Below, piece after piece: positions 10,209-18,029 of a DNA stretch of 64,000 bases (within the stretch, counting starts at the first letter, position 1; every line of letters begins with the position of its first letter). A program made the translations under genes and the position numbers. Location of the stretch: NCBI GenBank assembly GCA_903887775.1, contig CAISRB010000015.1, positions 62,001 through 126,000 on the forward strand, read 5' to 3'. The DNA comes from an uncultured Bacteroidales bacterium (lineage in GTDB: Bacteria > Bacteroidota > Bacteroidia > Bacteroidales > FEN-979). Below the pieces are notes generated by a model. The model did no database searches. It was not told the DNA's origin and was given only the letters and a program-made list of their open reading frames with translations.

Positions 10209-10553
10209 TTACATCAGGTCACCCAAAGGGCCAAGATTGATGTTCAGGTCACTGTCGGTGAGATTAAAATGTTTTTTCAGCTCTTCCATTTTTATCTCTA
10301 ATTTCATCAGGGTTTCGCCTAAGCGTTCGATCTCGGCATCTGTTAATGATCCCCCATCGACCCTGCGCATTGCCTGCTTTTCAACCAGTTTCCGGATGAG
10401 TTCAATTAACGTCAGCACCAGCTTGGCCAGCCCTGAATCTGCATTATCGGGATTAAGTTCAAGTTTCGATTTTTCCGTACTTGTAATTTCCCCGATCTCC
10501 TGTGAAAGTTCGTCGAGTGACCCGGTGTTAAACAGCAGTTTATTTTCACTCAT
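10209..10553 (-). CDS. gvpK: Gas vesicle protein GvpK
   Basis: A 114-residue minor assembly protein, essential for gas vesicle formation in systems tested elsewhere. It carries the family core GLAKLVLTLIELIRKLVEKQ, then RRVDGGSLTDAEIERLGETL and the terminal DLNINLGPLGDLM. The length is normal. It is the last gene of the cluster, 7 bp after a GvpF/L gene. The sequence is a near-textbook GvpK, so the assignment is secure. Confidence 0.97.
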   Translation of the reverse strand: MSENKLLFNTGSLDELSQEIGEITSTEKSKLELNPDNADSGLAKLVLTLIELIRKLVEKQAMRRVDGGSLTDAEIERLGETLMKLEIKMEELKKHFNLTDSDLNINLGPLGDLM

Positions 10554-10560
10554 TCTGTTC

Positions 10561-11316
10561 TTATTTTATAGTGATATCAATAAAACTGTATGGAGGCCAG
10601 GGACCGGTCAGTATGAAATCAAGCTCCGGATACTGCTTTTTGAAACCTTCAACCACTTTTATCAATTCAGCTTTCTTGTTTTTATCAAGAAGAAAAACGG
10701 CATCAATGATATTTTTTTCAGCTCCTGTTTTTCTGAATTTGTCGATGGAATTCAGCCGGGCAAGGGTTCCTTTGATCTCTGCAATAACGGAATCAACGTA
10801 GGCCATAAGCAATTCCTCGAGCCGGTGCTCTTTAAGTTTTTGATTCACATAATCCAGGTATACCGAATGTTTAATTTCCGGCGCGGGTTTGTCTATGAGT
10901 TTGGCAGAAGCCGCTGATTTTGCTTTCAGACCTGCCCTTACTTTTTCGGAATCACAAAATATCTTTAACCCGAATTCGAATTTGTCTTCAACTTTCTCCA
11001 GGTTCCGTAAAATCTCGTTCATGTTTTTCCCGAGCATATCGGCAATTTCCTGTGTTGATCCCATGACAGAGCCAAACCTCATGGGAAGGAGGGTGAACTT
11101 TTGTGCCAGGGTTTCTATCAGACCGGCATATCCGATTGCATCAGTCTGGCTGGCATTTAAACCTTCACTGTTAATATTGCTTACTACGACCGAAACCTCA
11201 TTAAATGGAACAGAATACAAGGGCATACCTGAGGTTCCTTTCATGCCGGTTAAGAGTGAATTTAGCGTTCCGGGAGCGTCTTTTACGGATACTATTGCAT
11301 AGATCAATAATTTCAT
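10561..11316 (-). CDS. Gas vesicle protein GvpF/GvpL, copy 1
   Basis: A 251-residue GvpF/L family protein, a group that binds GvpA and takes part in vesicle nucleation. It shows the N-terminal strand LLIYAIVSV, the core LLPMRFGSVMGS and the C-terminal LTGPWPPYSFIDI. It overlaps the preceding GvpA-family gene by 4 bp (ATGA), so translation is coupled. It is one of five divergent paralogues in this cluster. It cannot be assigned to F or L by eye. Confidence 0.93.
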   Translation of the reverse strand: MKLLIYAIVSVKDAPGTLNSLLTGMKGTSGMPLYSVPFNEVSVVVSNINSEGLNASQTDAIGYAGLIETLAQKFTLLPMRFGSVMGSTQEIADMLGKNMNEILRNLEKVEDKFEFGLKIFCDSEKVRAGLKAKSAASAKLIDKPAPEIKHSVYLDYVNQKLKEHRLEELLMAYVDSVIAEIKGTLARLNSIDKFRKTGAEKNIIDAVFLLDKNKKAELIKVVEGFKKQYPELDFILTGPWPPYSFIDITIK

Positions 11317-11525
11317 GCCTTTTCAGATGTTATATATCTTCCGGACTTTAGCTTCTCCATCGTTTCAACTGAGCTCAGCATCAGTTTTACCCCCAGGTAA
11401 ATCAAATCAACATCAGCCACAGATATGACAATGTCCCCGGTGAGGATAACCCCTTTGTTCAGAACCCTGTCGAGAAGCTCAAGGATAGTAACATCTTTTG
11501 ACCTGTCGATTATATTATCGTGCAT
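11313..11525 (-). CDS. GvpA/GvpJ/GvpM-family minor gas vesicle protein
   Basis: A 70-residue paralogue of the major shell protein. The core TILELLDRVLNKGVIL, GDIVISVADVDLIYLGVKL and MLSSVETM aligns with the helix-strand-strand-helix of GvpA. The strand positions carry the J/M-type GDIVISVADVDL rather than the A-type [10 protein letters not shown]. It probably builds or nucleates the conical tip. Its length fits GvpM or GvpS better than GvpJ. It starts at the stop of the GvpF/L gene at 11525. Confidence 0.88.
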   Translation of the reverse strand: MHDNIIDRSKDVTILELLDRVLNKGVILTGDIVISVADVDLIYLGVKLMLSSVETMEKLKSGRYITSEKA

Positions 11526-12319
11526 TACAATTTCTCTTTAATGGAGATAAAGCTGAATGGCGGCCAGGGCCCGGTAACCTCAATGTCAAAACCGACATTC
11601 ACACACTTTTTTTTAAGAGAAATGATACTGGCATTAAAGTCATTGGCCTTTACTCTTTGTATCAGGAAAGCAGCATTAAGTATCATGGTATCCTCCCTTC
11701 CGGTAAGTTCTTTAGGAAGCAGGTTGTTCAGTGTAGTGGCGTCGCTCAGCTGTTTAATTTCATTATAGTACTCCTGCCCGTAGGTTTTCGTAAGCCGGTT
11801 CAGTTCGTTCTCTATGAGTTCGGATTTCTTTCTTCTTAATAAAAACGCTTTTCCCGGTGAACTGGCCATGATCTGATTTTCCAGATCAGCTGCTTCAGTG
11901 CTCAATTCATCAATCTGTTCAATGAGCACGTTACGGTTGTAATAAATTTTAATCCCCCATTCTTCTTTGCCCCCGATAAGTTCAAATTTCTCAATCAGTG
12001 AATCGTAATAATCCCTGATAAACTTCTCCAGGCTATCCTGTGAATTATAAATAGTGCCAAAATTGAACGGAATTACATTGTAATCTTCCATAAGCAGGCT
12101 GATTGTCCTGATATGCTCTCTTGCATTGGTATCAAGCCAGCCTAAATCGGACAGGTTTTTTTTAAGATTTTCCTCTGAAAATTCACTGTTCGGAACCATT
12201 TTGACGACAGTGAATATACCCCGGGTGAGGATACATCTCAAACCTTCAAAATCAGGGTGTTTACCAAGTTCCGGTTGTCGGTCCGAGATACAGTAAACAT
12301 ATATCAGTTCATTGATCAT
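11525..12319 (-). CDS. Gas vesicle protein GvpF/GvpL, copy 2
   Basis: A 264-residue GvpF/L family protein. It begins INELIYVYCISD, has the core VIPFNFGTIYNS and the C-terminal VTGPWPPFSFISI. Between them is a long charged helical segment (about residues 125-190) typical of the family's coiled-coil domain. The end is most like copy 1 (GPWPPYSF), so these two may be a recent duplication. It is 27 bp downstream of the GvpO-like gene. Confidence 0.93.
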   Translation of the reverse strand: MINELIYVYCISDRQPELGKHPDFEGLRCILTRGIFTVVKMVPNSEFSEENLKKNLSDLGWLDTNAREHIRTISLLMEDYNVIPFNFGTIYNSQDSLEKFIRDYYDSLIEKFELIGGKEEWGIKIYYNRNVLIEQIDELSTEAADLENQIMASSPGKAFLLRRKKSELIENELNRLTKTYGQEYYNEIKQLSDATTLNNLLPKELTGREDTMILNAAFLIQRVKANDFNASIISLKKKCVNVGFDIEVTGPWPPFSFISIKEKL

Positions 12320-12346
12320 ACTGTTTGGCTTGTTTGTCAGATGAAA

Positions 12347-12619
12347 TTACTGGGATGAACTATCAATCCCTTCAAAGGAATTAAGCCGTTCAAAAGATAT
12401 GACCTCAAGTTTATCATCCATTTTTACCGAATAGAACAGCCTGATTTTTTTCGGTGGCAGATTCATTGATTTTAAAAAGGAATCATCTTCATATACTTCT
12501 GCGATTGAATTCCAGATTTCCTGGACCTTTTCAATTTTTATGACCGTCACATCATAACAGTTAATATTCTCTTTCAGGAACTTAACCACTGACTTTTTAA
12601 CCTCAATTATTTTATTCAT
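12347..12619 (-). CDS. Divergent GvpO-like protein
   Basis: A 90-residue protein. The pattern IWNSIAEVYEDDSFL, then IRLFYSVKMDDKLEVISFERL matches the layout of GvpO (W-x-hydrophobic-x-E-V-x-E, then Y-x-V-x-hydrophobic-D, then a Y/F-x-R close). The N-terminal 30 residues are a helix typical of the family. A clearer GvpO is encoded at 19578-19832, so this would be a second, diverged copy. Could instead be an unrelated small protein. It has an unusually strong ribosome binding site. Confidence 0.6.
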   Translation of the reverse strand: MNKIIEVKKSVVKFLKENINCYDVTVIKIEKVQEIWNSIAEVYEDDSFLKSMNLPPKKIRLFYSVKMDDKLEVISFERLNSFEGIDSSSQ

Positions 12620-12626
12620 TTCAGTT

Positions 12627-12634
12627 TCTCCTTT
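12627..12634 (-). promoter_or_regulatory. Strong Shine-Dalgarno of the GvpO-like gene
   Basis: AAAGGAGA lies 7 bp upstream of the ATG at 12619. Such strong sites are absent before most housekeeping genes here. Confidence 0.7.
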
Positions 12635-12667
12635 GTATTTATTTGATTGGAAGGGTAACGTTTGAAA

Positions 12668-12865
12668 TTACTTTTCTTCCCTTTTAGCCGCATTTTGTTT
12701 TTTCATATTATGCCCGCAACCAGGGCAAAATTTGTATTCAAACATAAACCTCCAGGACTCGCCGCATTCGGGGCAGGTAATATTAAGGGGCTGCCCGCAT
12801 TCAATACAAAATTTTTCATTCCCACCTGTTAATTTCCCGCATTTCGGACATGTAAATGCACTCAT
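12668..12865 (-). CDS. Double zinc-ribbon protein of the gas vesicle cluster
   Basis: A 65-residue cytosolic protein with four CxxC pairs in order: CPKC, CIEC, CPEC, CPGC. This gives two zinc ribbons with eight metal ligands. It ends in a basic tail. It is in the gvp operon between GvpG and the GvpO-like gene. A partner-binding or adaptor role is inferred only from the domain; no catalytic residues are present. Confidence 0.85.
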   Translation of the reverse strand: MSAFTCPKCGKLTGGNEKFCIECGQPLNITCPECGESWRFMFEYKFCPGCGHNMKKQNAAKREEK

Positions 12866-12869
12866 ATTT

Positions 12870-12875
12870 CCTCCT
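12870..12875 (-). promoter_or_regulatory. Strong Shine-Dalgarno of the zinc-ribbon gene
   Basis: AGGAGG, a full anti-16S match, lies 4 bp before the ATG at 12865. The spacing is short but usable. Confidence 0.7.
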
Positions 12876-12901
12876 TTTTAATTTTTTTCTTCATTCAATA
12901 C

Positions 12902-13144
12902 TTATCTCTGCTGCCCCTGCTTTTCCTTCCTGATAGTTTCAAGTAATTTAAGCAACTCATCTTCTTTACGGTCATATTCTTCCTCATCAATCTCATCCAT
13001 TTCAAATTTCAGCTGCAATGCCATCAGTCTTTCTTTTATCGACCCCTCATCCGACATTTCTTTTTCAATGACTTCATTGATTTTTTTTCCAAGAAAAACA
13101 ACTCCTTTCAGAGGCGCAAGCAATATATCATCAATTAAGAACAT
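12902..13144 (-). CDS. gvpG: Gas vesicle protein GvpG
   Basis: An 80-residue accessory assembly protein. It has the GvpG start MFLIDDILLAPLKGVVFLGK, the helix INEVIEKEM and the second half LMALQLKFEMDEIDEEEYDRKEDELL, all characteristic of the family. It is predicted to be mostly helical. It directly follows a GvpF/L gene (1 bp gap), the usual F/G or G/L adjacency. Confidence 0.94.
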   Translation of the reverse strand: MFLIDDILLAPLKGVVFLGKKINEVIEKEMSDEGSIKERLMALQLKFEMDEIDEEEYDRKEDELLKLLETIRKEKQGQQR

Positions 13145-13145
13145 G

Positions 13146-13928
13146 TTAAATGTCTTTCGTGTTAATTACGAGATTGACAAAATTATAGGGTGGTAAGGTC
13201 CCTACATATTTGAATGTCATCAAATTCCCATATTTTTCGTCCAGGTTATTGACAGCCTTGTCGAATTCAGGTTCAACTATGTTCTTTATGAGGAAGGCAG
13301 CATTGAGAATCATCAGTTCTCCGAAGCTTTCATTGACCTTTACATCACTGGAGAATGGTTTTAAAAAGTCGAGGATAATATCTTTGTAGTTGCCGGTTTC
13401 CTTCTTAAGGGCTTCAGCTACCATTTCGCCGATTTTCATGCGCTGGTAATGTGTTTTATCGGCCGGCAGGTTCATGAGTTTCCCCTTCAGGTTTTTTATG
13501 TTTTCGTACTTTTCCACAATGCTTTCATACATTGGCGCTTCATGGGCAAGTACTTTGAGCCCCAGTTCTTTTTTGCCGTCCATTTTGATAAGGAGATCCA
13601 TGAATTTTTTGTACTCCTTCTCCAGGATCCTCAGGATGCCTGCATCATCATTATGTTCGGAAATGGTAGAAAATCTAACCGGAAGAACAGAGAATTGTTT
13701 CATCACCTCTTCGAGAACTTTTTCGTGGGTGGTCATGTTTACTCTCCGGGCTTCATATTGAATAATAGGCGAATTGCTTACGATGGCACTGATATCTTTA
13801 TAATTGATACCATATACCTCGTCGGCTCGTTTTCCTATCCCTATTGGTCCGAATTTTATAGGGCCGGCATGCCTGATGATGCCATAAATGTACTTTCCTT
13901 CTTTTGGAATTTCCTGCTCGTCGCTCAT
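13146..13928 (-). CDS. Gas vesicle protein GvpF/GvpL, copy 3
   Basis: A 260-residue GvpF/L protein. It begins KYIYGIIRHAGPIKFGPIGIG, has the core VLPVRFSTISEH and ends YVGTLPPYNFVNL. The first motif is the commonest bacterial form of the family and is shared with copy 4. It has 22 bp between it and copy 4 upstream. Confidence 0.94.
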   Translation of the reverse strand: MSDEQEIPKEGKYIYGIIRHAGPIKFGPIGIGKRADEVYGINYKDISAIVSNSPIIQYEARRVNMTTHEKVLEEVMKQFSVLPVRFSTISEHNDDAGILRILEKEYKKFMDLLIKMDGKKELGLKVLAHEAPMYESIVEKYENIKNLKGKLMNLPADKTHYQRMKIGEMVAEALKKETGNYKDIILDFLKPFSSDVKVNESFGELMILNAAFLIKNIVEPEFDKAVNNLDEKYGNLMTFKYVGTLPPYNFVNLVINTKDI

Positions 13929-13950
13929 AATGAGTATTTCAATAAATATT

Positions 13951-14724
13951 TTATAATTCCCATTTTTCGGGAAAAATTTTCAGGTCGATAAAATTAAAGA
14001 TAGGCAACGGGGCTGTGTAAACAAAGTCGCTGCGATCCTTGTATTTGTTGCCAAGATCACTCATGATGTTATCAAATTCAACCTCCCTGCCGCTGTTTAC
14101 AAGGAATGCTGTATTCATAAACATTGCATCCCCGGTCGTTTTATTCAGTTTATATTCAAATACTGATTTACGAAATGCCTCAATGATATTTGCCGCCTCT
14201 TCAGCTTTCTTTTCGGCCAGAGCTTTCGTGACAAGATCTCCGGCTTCGGCAATTTTCAGGTTTATTTTTTCGGGGTTTTTCAGTTTTTCGATTTCGGCTC
14301 TCACTTTTCGAAGTTCAGCATGGTCTTTGTCGATTTCCTTGTATATCCCGGTCATATTTTTCCAGGTCCCTCTGACATTCAGCTCAACCTTGTTTTCAAA
14401 TTGCTTGAGCAATTCAATAAACTCGCTGTATCTCCGGTTCAGCAGGTTTCTTATCTCATCAGGAGTTGCCGCGATGGTACCAAACCTTATCGGTATCACA
14501 CTTCTGAACTCCTTCATCACTTCTTCGATCACTTTTTGATGAGCCAGCATGTTTTCGGGATTGACAACGAACCTGCTGAGCGGATGGTCACTTACCACCA
14601 TGCACAAACCATCAAAACCAATAGTGGAAACCAGGTCGCCGCGTCCCCCTACTCCGATAGGCCCCAGATTTATATCATAATTTGAGGCAATGATACAATA
14701 AATGTATTTTCCGTCGCGCTGCAT
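13951..14724 (-). CDS. Gas vesicle protein GvpF/GvpL, copy 4
   Basis: A 257-residue GvpF/L protein. The N-terminal GKYIYCIIASNYDINLGPIG, the core VIPIRFGTIAAT and the terminal YTAPLPIFNFIDL are all family hallmarks. It pairs most closely with copy 3. It is 1 bp downstream of the J-domain fusion gene. Confidence 0.94.
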   Translation of the reverse strand: MQRDGKYIYCIIASNYDINLGPIGVGGRGDLVSTIGFDGLCMVVSDHPLSRFVVNPENMLAHQKVIEEVMKEFRSVIPIRFGTIAATPDEIRNLLNRRYSEFIELLKQFENKVELNVRGTWKNMTGIYKEIDKDHAELRKVRAEIEKLKNPEKINLKIAEAGDLVTKALAEKKAEEAANIIEAFRKSVFEYKLNKTTGDAMFMNTAFLVNSGREVEFDNIMSDLGNKYKDRSDFVYTAPLPIFNFIDLKIFPEKWEL

Positions 14725-14725
14725 A

Positions 14726-15820
14726 TTATTCCTTTATTTTTACCAGAATCAGATGTTCAATCACCTTTTCCTTTACAAGGGAAAAAGAATCTTCCTTCGA
14801 AGATTGCCTCACTGCTGCTGAATAATCAAGCATCACATGGTAATCATTTTGAATCATGTTGAATTTTTCCGCATCAAAGTTGCCGTCACTGTTGTCGGGA
14901 TGGAATACTTTTGCTTTTTTCAGAAATGCTTTTTTAATTTCATTCTCAGAAGTCGTTTCATTCAACCCCAGTTCTTTTTTTGCCTGTTCCAGCTTCTCAG
15001 GGTTCAGTTCTTTAACTTCAAGGGTATAATAGCTGTAACATGGTAAAGGACCTACTAATTTAAAGTTCAATACACCGTTGTATTCGGCATCCAGCTGGTC
15101 AATTGCCTGTTCAAACTTTTTCTGTTTATTCCTGTTAAGAAGAAATGCCGAGTTAGTGATCATTTCATCATTCATTACCTCGTGGATCTTGATGTCGAGG
15201 CCATATGGCGATAACACGTCGAGGATTTTTAATTCAGTTGCTTTGTTTTTTTGATCTATTTTCTCCTTTAAAAATAACCCCATCTTGACCTGATCAATTT
15301 TGGTGATCACGCCATTGTCTTTCATAATATCTTTTTTAAGTTCCTTCACATCCTCAAGCTGAGCTATTCCTTTGAGTACATCGGCAAAATTTGCCCAGGT
15401 AACCACCATGTCGATTTCGGTCAGGTATTCGATTTTTTTCAACGTCTCAATAATTAAACCATAGCCGTTTGACAGGATTTTTATCACATCGTCCTTGGAA
15501 TCCACAATAGTGCCGAGTTTCATCGGGATAATCATCGTAAATCCCTTGTTCTGAAGTTCTTCAATCGTTTTTTGATGGTGAACAAGCAAATACCCCAGTG
15601 ATTCCCTGTCGAGATGTTCAATATGTGTACCATCACTTTCTGAAACTATCGCCGATATATTATTAAATGTTATGGCATAAACTCCTGAATTTTCAAGTAA
15701 TTGAAACTGAGTTGTTCCATAAAAATTCGGCACAACCCCGTAAATATATATTCTCTTTGCTGTGGTTCTTCCTACAGATTGACCGGGTGATTGAGTTGCT
15801 TTTTTCATTGTACTTTCCAT
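14726..15820 (-). CDS. GvpF/GvpL fused to a C-terminal J domain, copy 5
   Basis: A 364-residue fusion. Residues about 23-270 are a GvpF/L domain (IYIYGVVPNF, IIPMKLGTIVDS, LVGPLPCYSYYTL). Residues about 278-335 are a J domain: AKKELGLNETTSENEIKKAF, then the HPD triad at 307-309 and FNMIQNDYHVML. The HPD motif is what stimulates Hsp70 ATPase activity in DnaJ proteins. The protein should bring Hsp70 (DnaK) to GvpA or a nucleation complex. No DnaJ zinc finger or substrate domain is present, but one is encoded separately at 21679-21996. It has the weak SD GGATGG at normal distance. Confidence 0.9.
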   Translation of the reverse strand: MESTMKKATQSPGQSVGRTTAKRIYIYGVVPNFYGTTQFQLLENSGVYAITFNNISAIVSESDGTHIEHLDRESLGYLLVHHQKTIEELQNKGFTMIIPMKLGTIVDSKDDVIKILSNGYGLIIETLKKIEYLTEIDMVVTWANFADVLKGIAQLEDVKELKKDIMKDNGVITKIDQVKMGLFLKEKIDQKNKATELKILDVLSPYGLDIKIHEVMNDEMITNSAFLLNRNKQKKFEQAIDQLDAEYNGVLNFKLVGPLPCYSYYTLEVKELNPEKLEQAKKELGLNETTSENEIKKAFLKKAKVFHPDNSDGNFDAEKFNMIQNDYHVMLDYSAAVRQSSKEDSFSLVKEKVIEHLILVKIKE

Positions 15821-15823
15821 CCT

Positions 15824-17983
15824 TTATTTTTTCGTTGCGTTTTGTCTCAGCACAAGCCCTATTGCTTCTTCAAAATGATTCTCCTGGATGAGGATTTCGC
15901 CGGCCGGTTCAGAGGTCTTTCCACGATTTTGTTCGATCAGGCTGCGGATTGCGAGCATCGCAGCTTTGCGGCAGATGAATTCAATATCTGATCCTGTAAG
16001 GGTATCTGTTTTCTGGGCAAGCTTAGAAAGGTTTACTTTTTTGCCAAGTGGTTTATTCCGTGTATGGATATCGAATATTTTCTCCCTTGTTCTGACATCT
16101 GGTATTGGTAATTCAAATATCAGATCGAACCTGCCGCTTCTCAGCAAAGCGGGGTCAATCAGATCGATCCTGTTTGTTGCAGCCAGAACTATCACTCCTT
16201 TCAGGTCTTCAATACCGTCCATTTCTGTCAGGAACTGACCTATAACGCGCTCGATCACACCAGAACCTGAACTGTCGTTGTTGCGCCTGGGGGTGAGACT
16301 GTCTATTTCATCGAGGAACAAAATGCAGGGCGATGCCTGTTTTGCCATTCTGAAGAGTTCTCTTACACCTTTTTCCGATTCGCCTATGTAACGGCTAAGG
16401 ATCTGCGGGCCTTTGACAGAAATAAAGTTTACACCGCTTTCGCTTGCAAGGGCTTTTGCGAGATAAGTTTTGCCTGTACCCGGTTTACCGTGCAGGATAA
16501 TACCTTTAGGCGGGTTGGTGTCGGCTTTTTTGAACAGTTCAGCATATTTCAACGGCCATTCAACTGTTTCTTTCAAGGCTTCCTTGATTTCATCGAGGCC
16601 ACCGACATCATCCCATTTTACATCAGGCACTTCTACGAAAACCTCCCTGATGGCTGAAGGTTCTACTTCTTTCATGGCATCCTGGAAATTATCCATCGTC
16701 ACTTCCAGCGACATTAACAGTTCATATGGAATTTCGGCCATCTCGAAATCCACCTGGGGAAGTATCTTACGTAAAGCAGTCATGGCTGCTTCCCGGGCTA
16801 ATGCTTCGAGATCTGCGCCTACAAATCCATGGGTGATCTCAGCCAGTTTTTCAAGGTTTACATCGAGGGCCAGCGGAATGCCCCTGGTGTGTATGTGAAG
16901 AATTTCCAGCCTGCCTTTTTTATCCGGAATCGAAATTGAAATTTCACGGTCGAAGCGGCCGGGCCTTCTGAGCGCCGGATCAATGGAGTTGGGAATATTC
17001 GTCGCACCTATCACGATGACTTTACCACGTGATTCAAGTCCATCCATCAGTGACAACAGTTGGGCAACAACTCTTTTTTCGACCTGTTTTTCACCACCCA
17101 TATCCTCCCGCTTTGGTGCAATAGCATCAATTTCATCGATGAAAATGATGGCAGGAGCATGCTGTTGGGCCTCTTCAAAGATTTTCCTGATGCGCCCTTC
17201 ACTTTCTCCATAAAATTTCCCCATGATCTCGGGGCCGGATATGCTGATGAAATAAGCATCTGTTTCATGTGCCACGGCTCTGACGATGAGGGTTTTGCCG
17301 GTTCCCGGCGGGCCATAAAGAAAAACTCCCTTTGGTGGCTGAACCCCCAACCGTTCAAAGATCTCCGGATATTTTAACGGCAGCTCAATCATTTCCCTTA
17401 TCCGCTGGACCTGATTTTGAAGTCCCCCGATATCTTCATAGGAAACTTTGCTTTTCCGTTCTCCTTCCTGTTTTACCAGCTCAAGCTGAAATGTTGTAGT
17501 CGGGTGTATCAGCACGATGCCTTCAGGATTTACACCGGTCACGGTATAATCGACCGAGCGTGATCCAAACAGGTTGGCTCTGACTTTATCGCCTTTTGAC
17601 ACCGGGAGTCCATTGATAAGAGACCCGATATATTTTGCGTCATCGGTTTTAAATAATGAACCTGATTTTGTATCGGGTTTGAGCCTTATTTTTGCAGCCT
17701 GGCGGCAGGTCGTTTTAATGACCTTCACTTTTTCATCGATGCCAACCTGGGCATTTTCCCTTGTGATCCCGTCAATCTGTACAATACTTTTGTCCCTGTC
17801 ATCAGGATAACACGGCATTATTTTTACCGGTGTCAAACGTTTTCCTTCTATAACGATCACATCGCCACTCTCGAGACCCAGCAGCTTCATGTCCCTGGGA
17901 TCGATACGGGCGATAGCCCTTCCAACATCCTTAACAAGGGCTTCCTTTACCCTCAACACTATTTCATCTTTCGTTTTAGTCAT
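15824..17983 (-). CDS. CDC48/VCP-like two-ring AAA+ ATPase
   Basis: A 719-residue unfoldase-type ATPase. The N-domain covers about 1-175 (DPRDMKLLGLESGDVIVIEG double-psi barrel, then a four-stranded CDC48 domain 2). The D1 ring has Walker A GPPGTGKT at 224-231 and Walker B IIFIDEID at 279-286. The D2 ring has Walker A GKPGTGKT at 499-506 and Walker B ILFLDEID at 554-561. Both rings keep the SRH arginines (RRPGRFD, RSGRFD). The length is close to archaeal VAT and CDC48. It is 3 bp from the J-domain fusion, so it is part of the gvp operon. It probably extracts or remodels Gvp proteins or collapsed vesicles; this is inference. Confidence 0.95.
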   Translation of the reverse strand: MTKTKDEIVLRVKEALVKDVGRAIARIDPRDMKLLGLESGDVIVIEGKRLTPVKIMPCYPDDRDKSIVQIDGITRENAQVGIDEKVKVIKTTCRQAAKIRLKPDTKSGSLFKTDDAKYIGSLINGLPVSKGDKVRANLFGSRSVDYTVTGVNPEGIVLIHPTTTFQLELVKQEGERKSKVSYEDIGGLQNQVQRIREMIELPLKYPEIFERLGVQPPKGVFLYGPPGTGKTLIVRAVAHETDAYFISISGPEIMGKFYGESEGRIRKIFEEAQQHAPAIIFIDEIDAIAPKREDMGGEKQVEKRVVAQLLSLMDGLESRGKVIVIGATNIPNSIDPALRRPGRFDREISISIPDKKGRLEILHIHTRGIPLALDVNLEKLAEITHGFVGADLEALAREAAMTALRKILPQVDFEMAEIPYELLMSLEVTMDNFQDAMKEVEPSAIREVFVEVPDVKWDDVGGLDEIKEALKETVEWPLKYAELFKKADTNPPKGIILHGKPGTGKTYLAKALASESGVNFISVKGPQILSRYIGESEKGVRELFRMAKQASPCILFLDEIDSLTPRRNNDSSGSGVIERVIGQFLTEMDGIEDLKGVIVLAATNRIDLIDPALLRSGRFDLIFELPIPDVRTREKIFDIHTRNKPLGKKVNLSKLAQKTDTLTGSDIEFICRKAAMLAIRSLIEQNRGKTSEPAGEILIQENHFEEAIGLVLRQNATKK

Positions 17984-18029
17984 GGCTTAGTTATTGATTT
18001 CGCTTACAACTTCACATCGCAGCTTCATG

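Noticed and set aside
10171-10917. 248-residue plus-strand frame opposite gvpK and a GvpF/L gene
   Set aside because: Antisense shadow; Ser/Phe-rich as expected from the reverse of helical Glu/Lys-rich genes.
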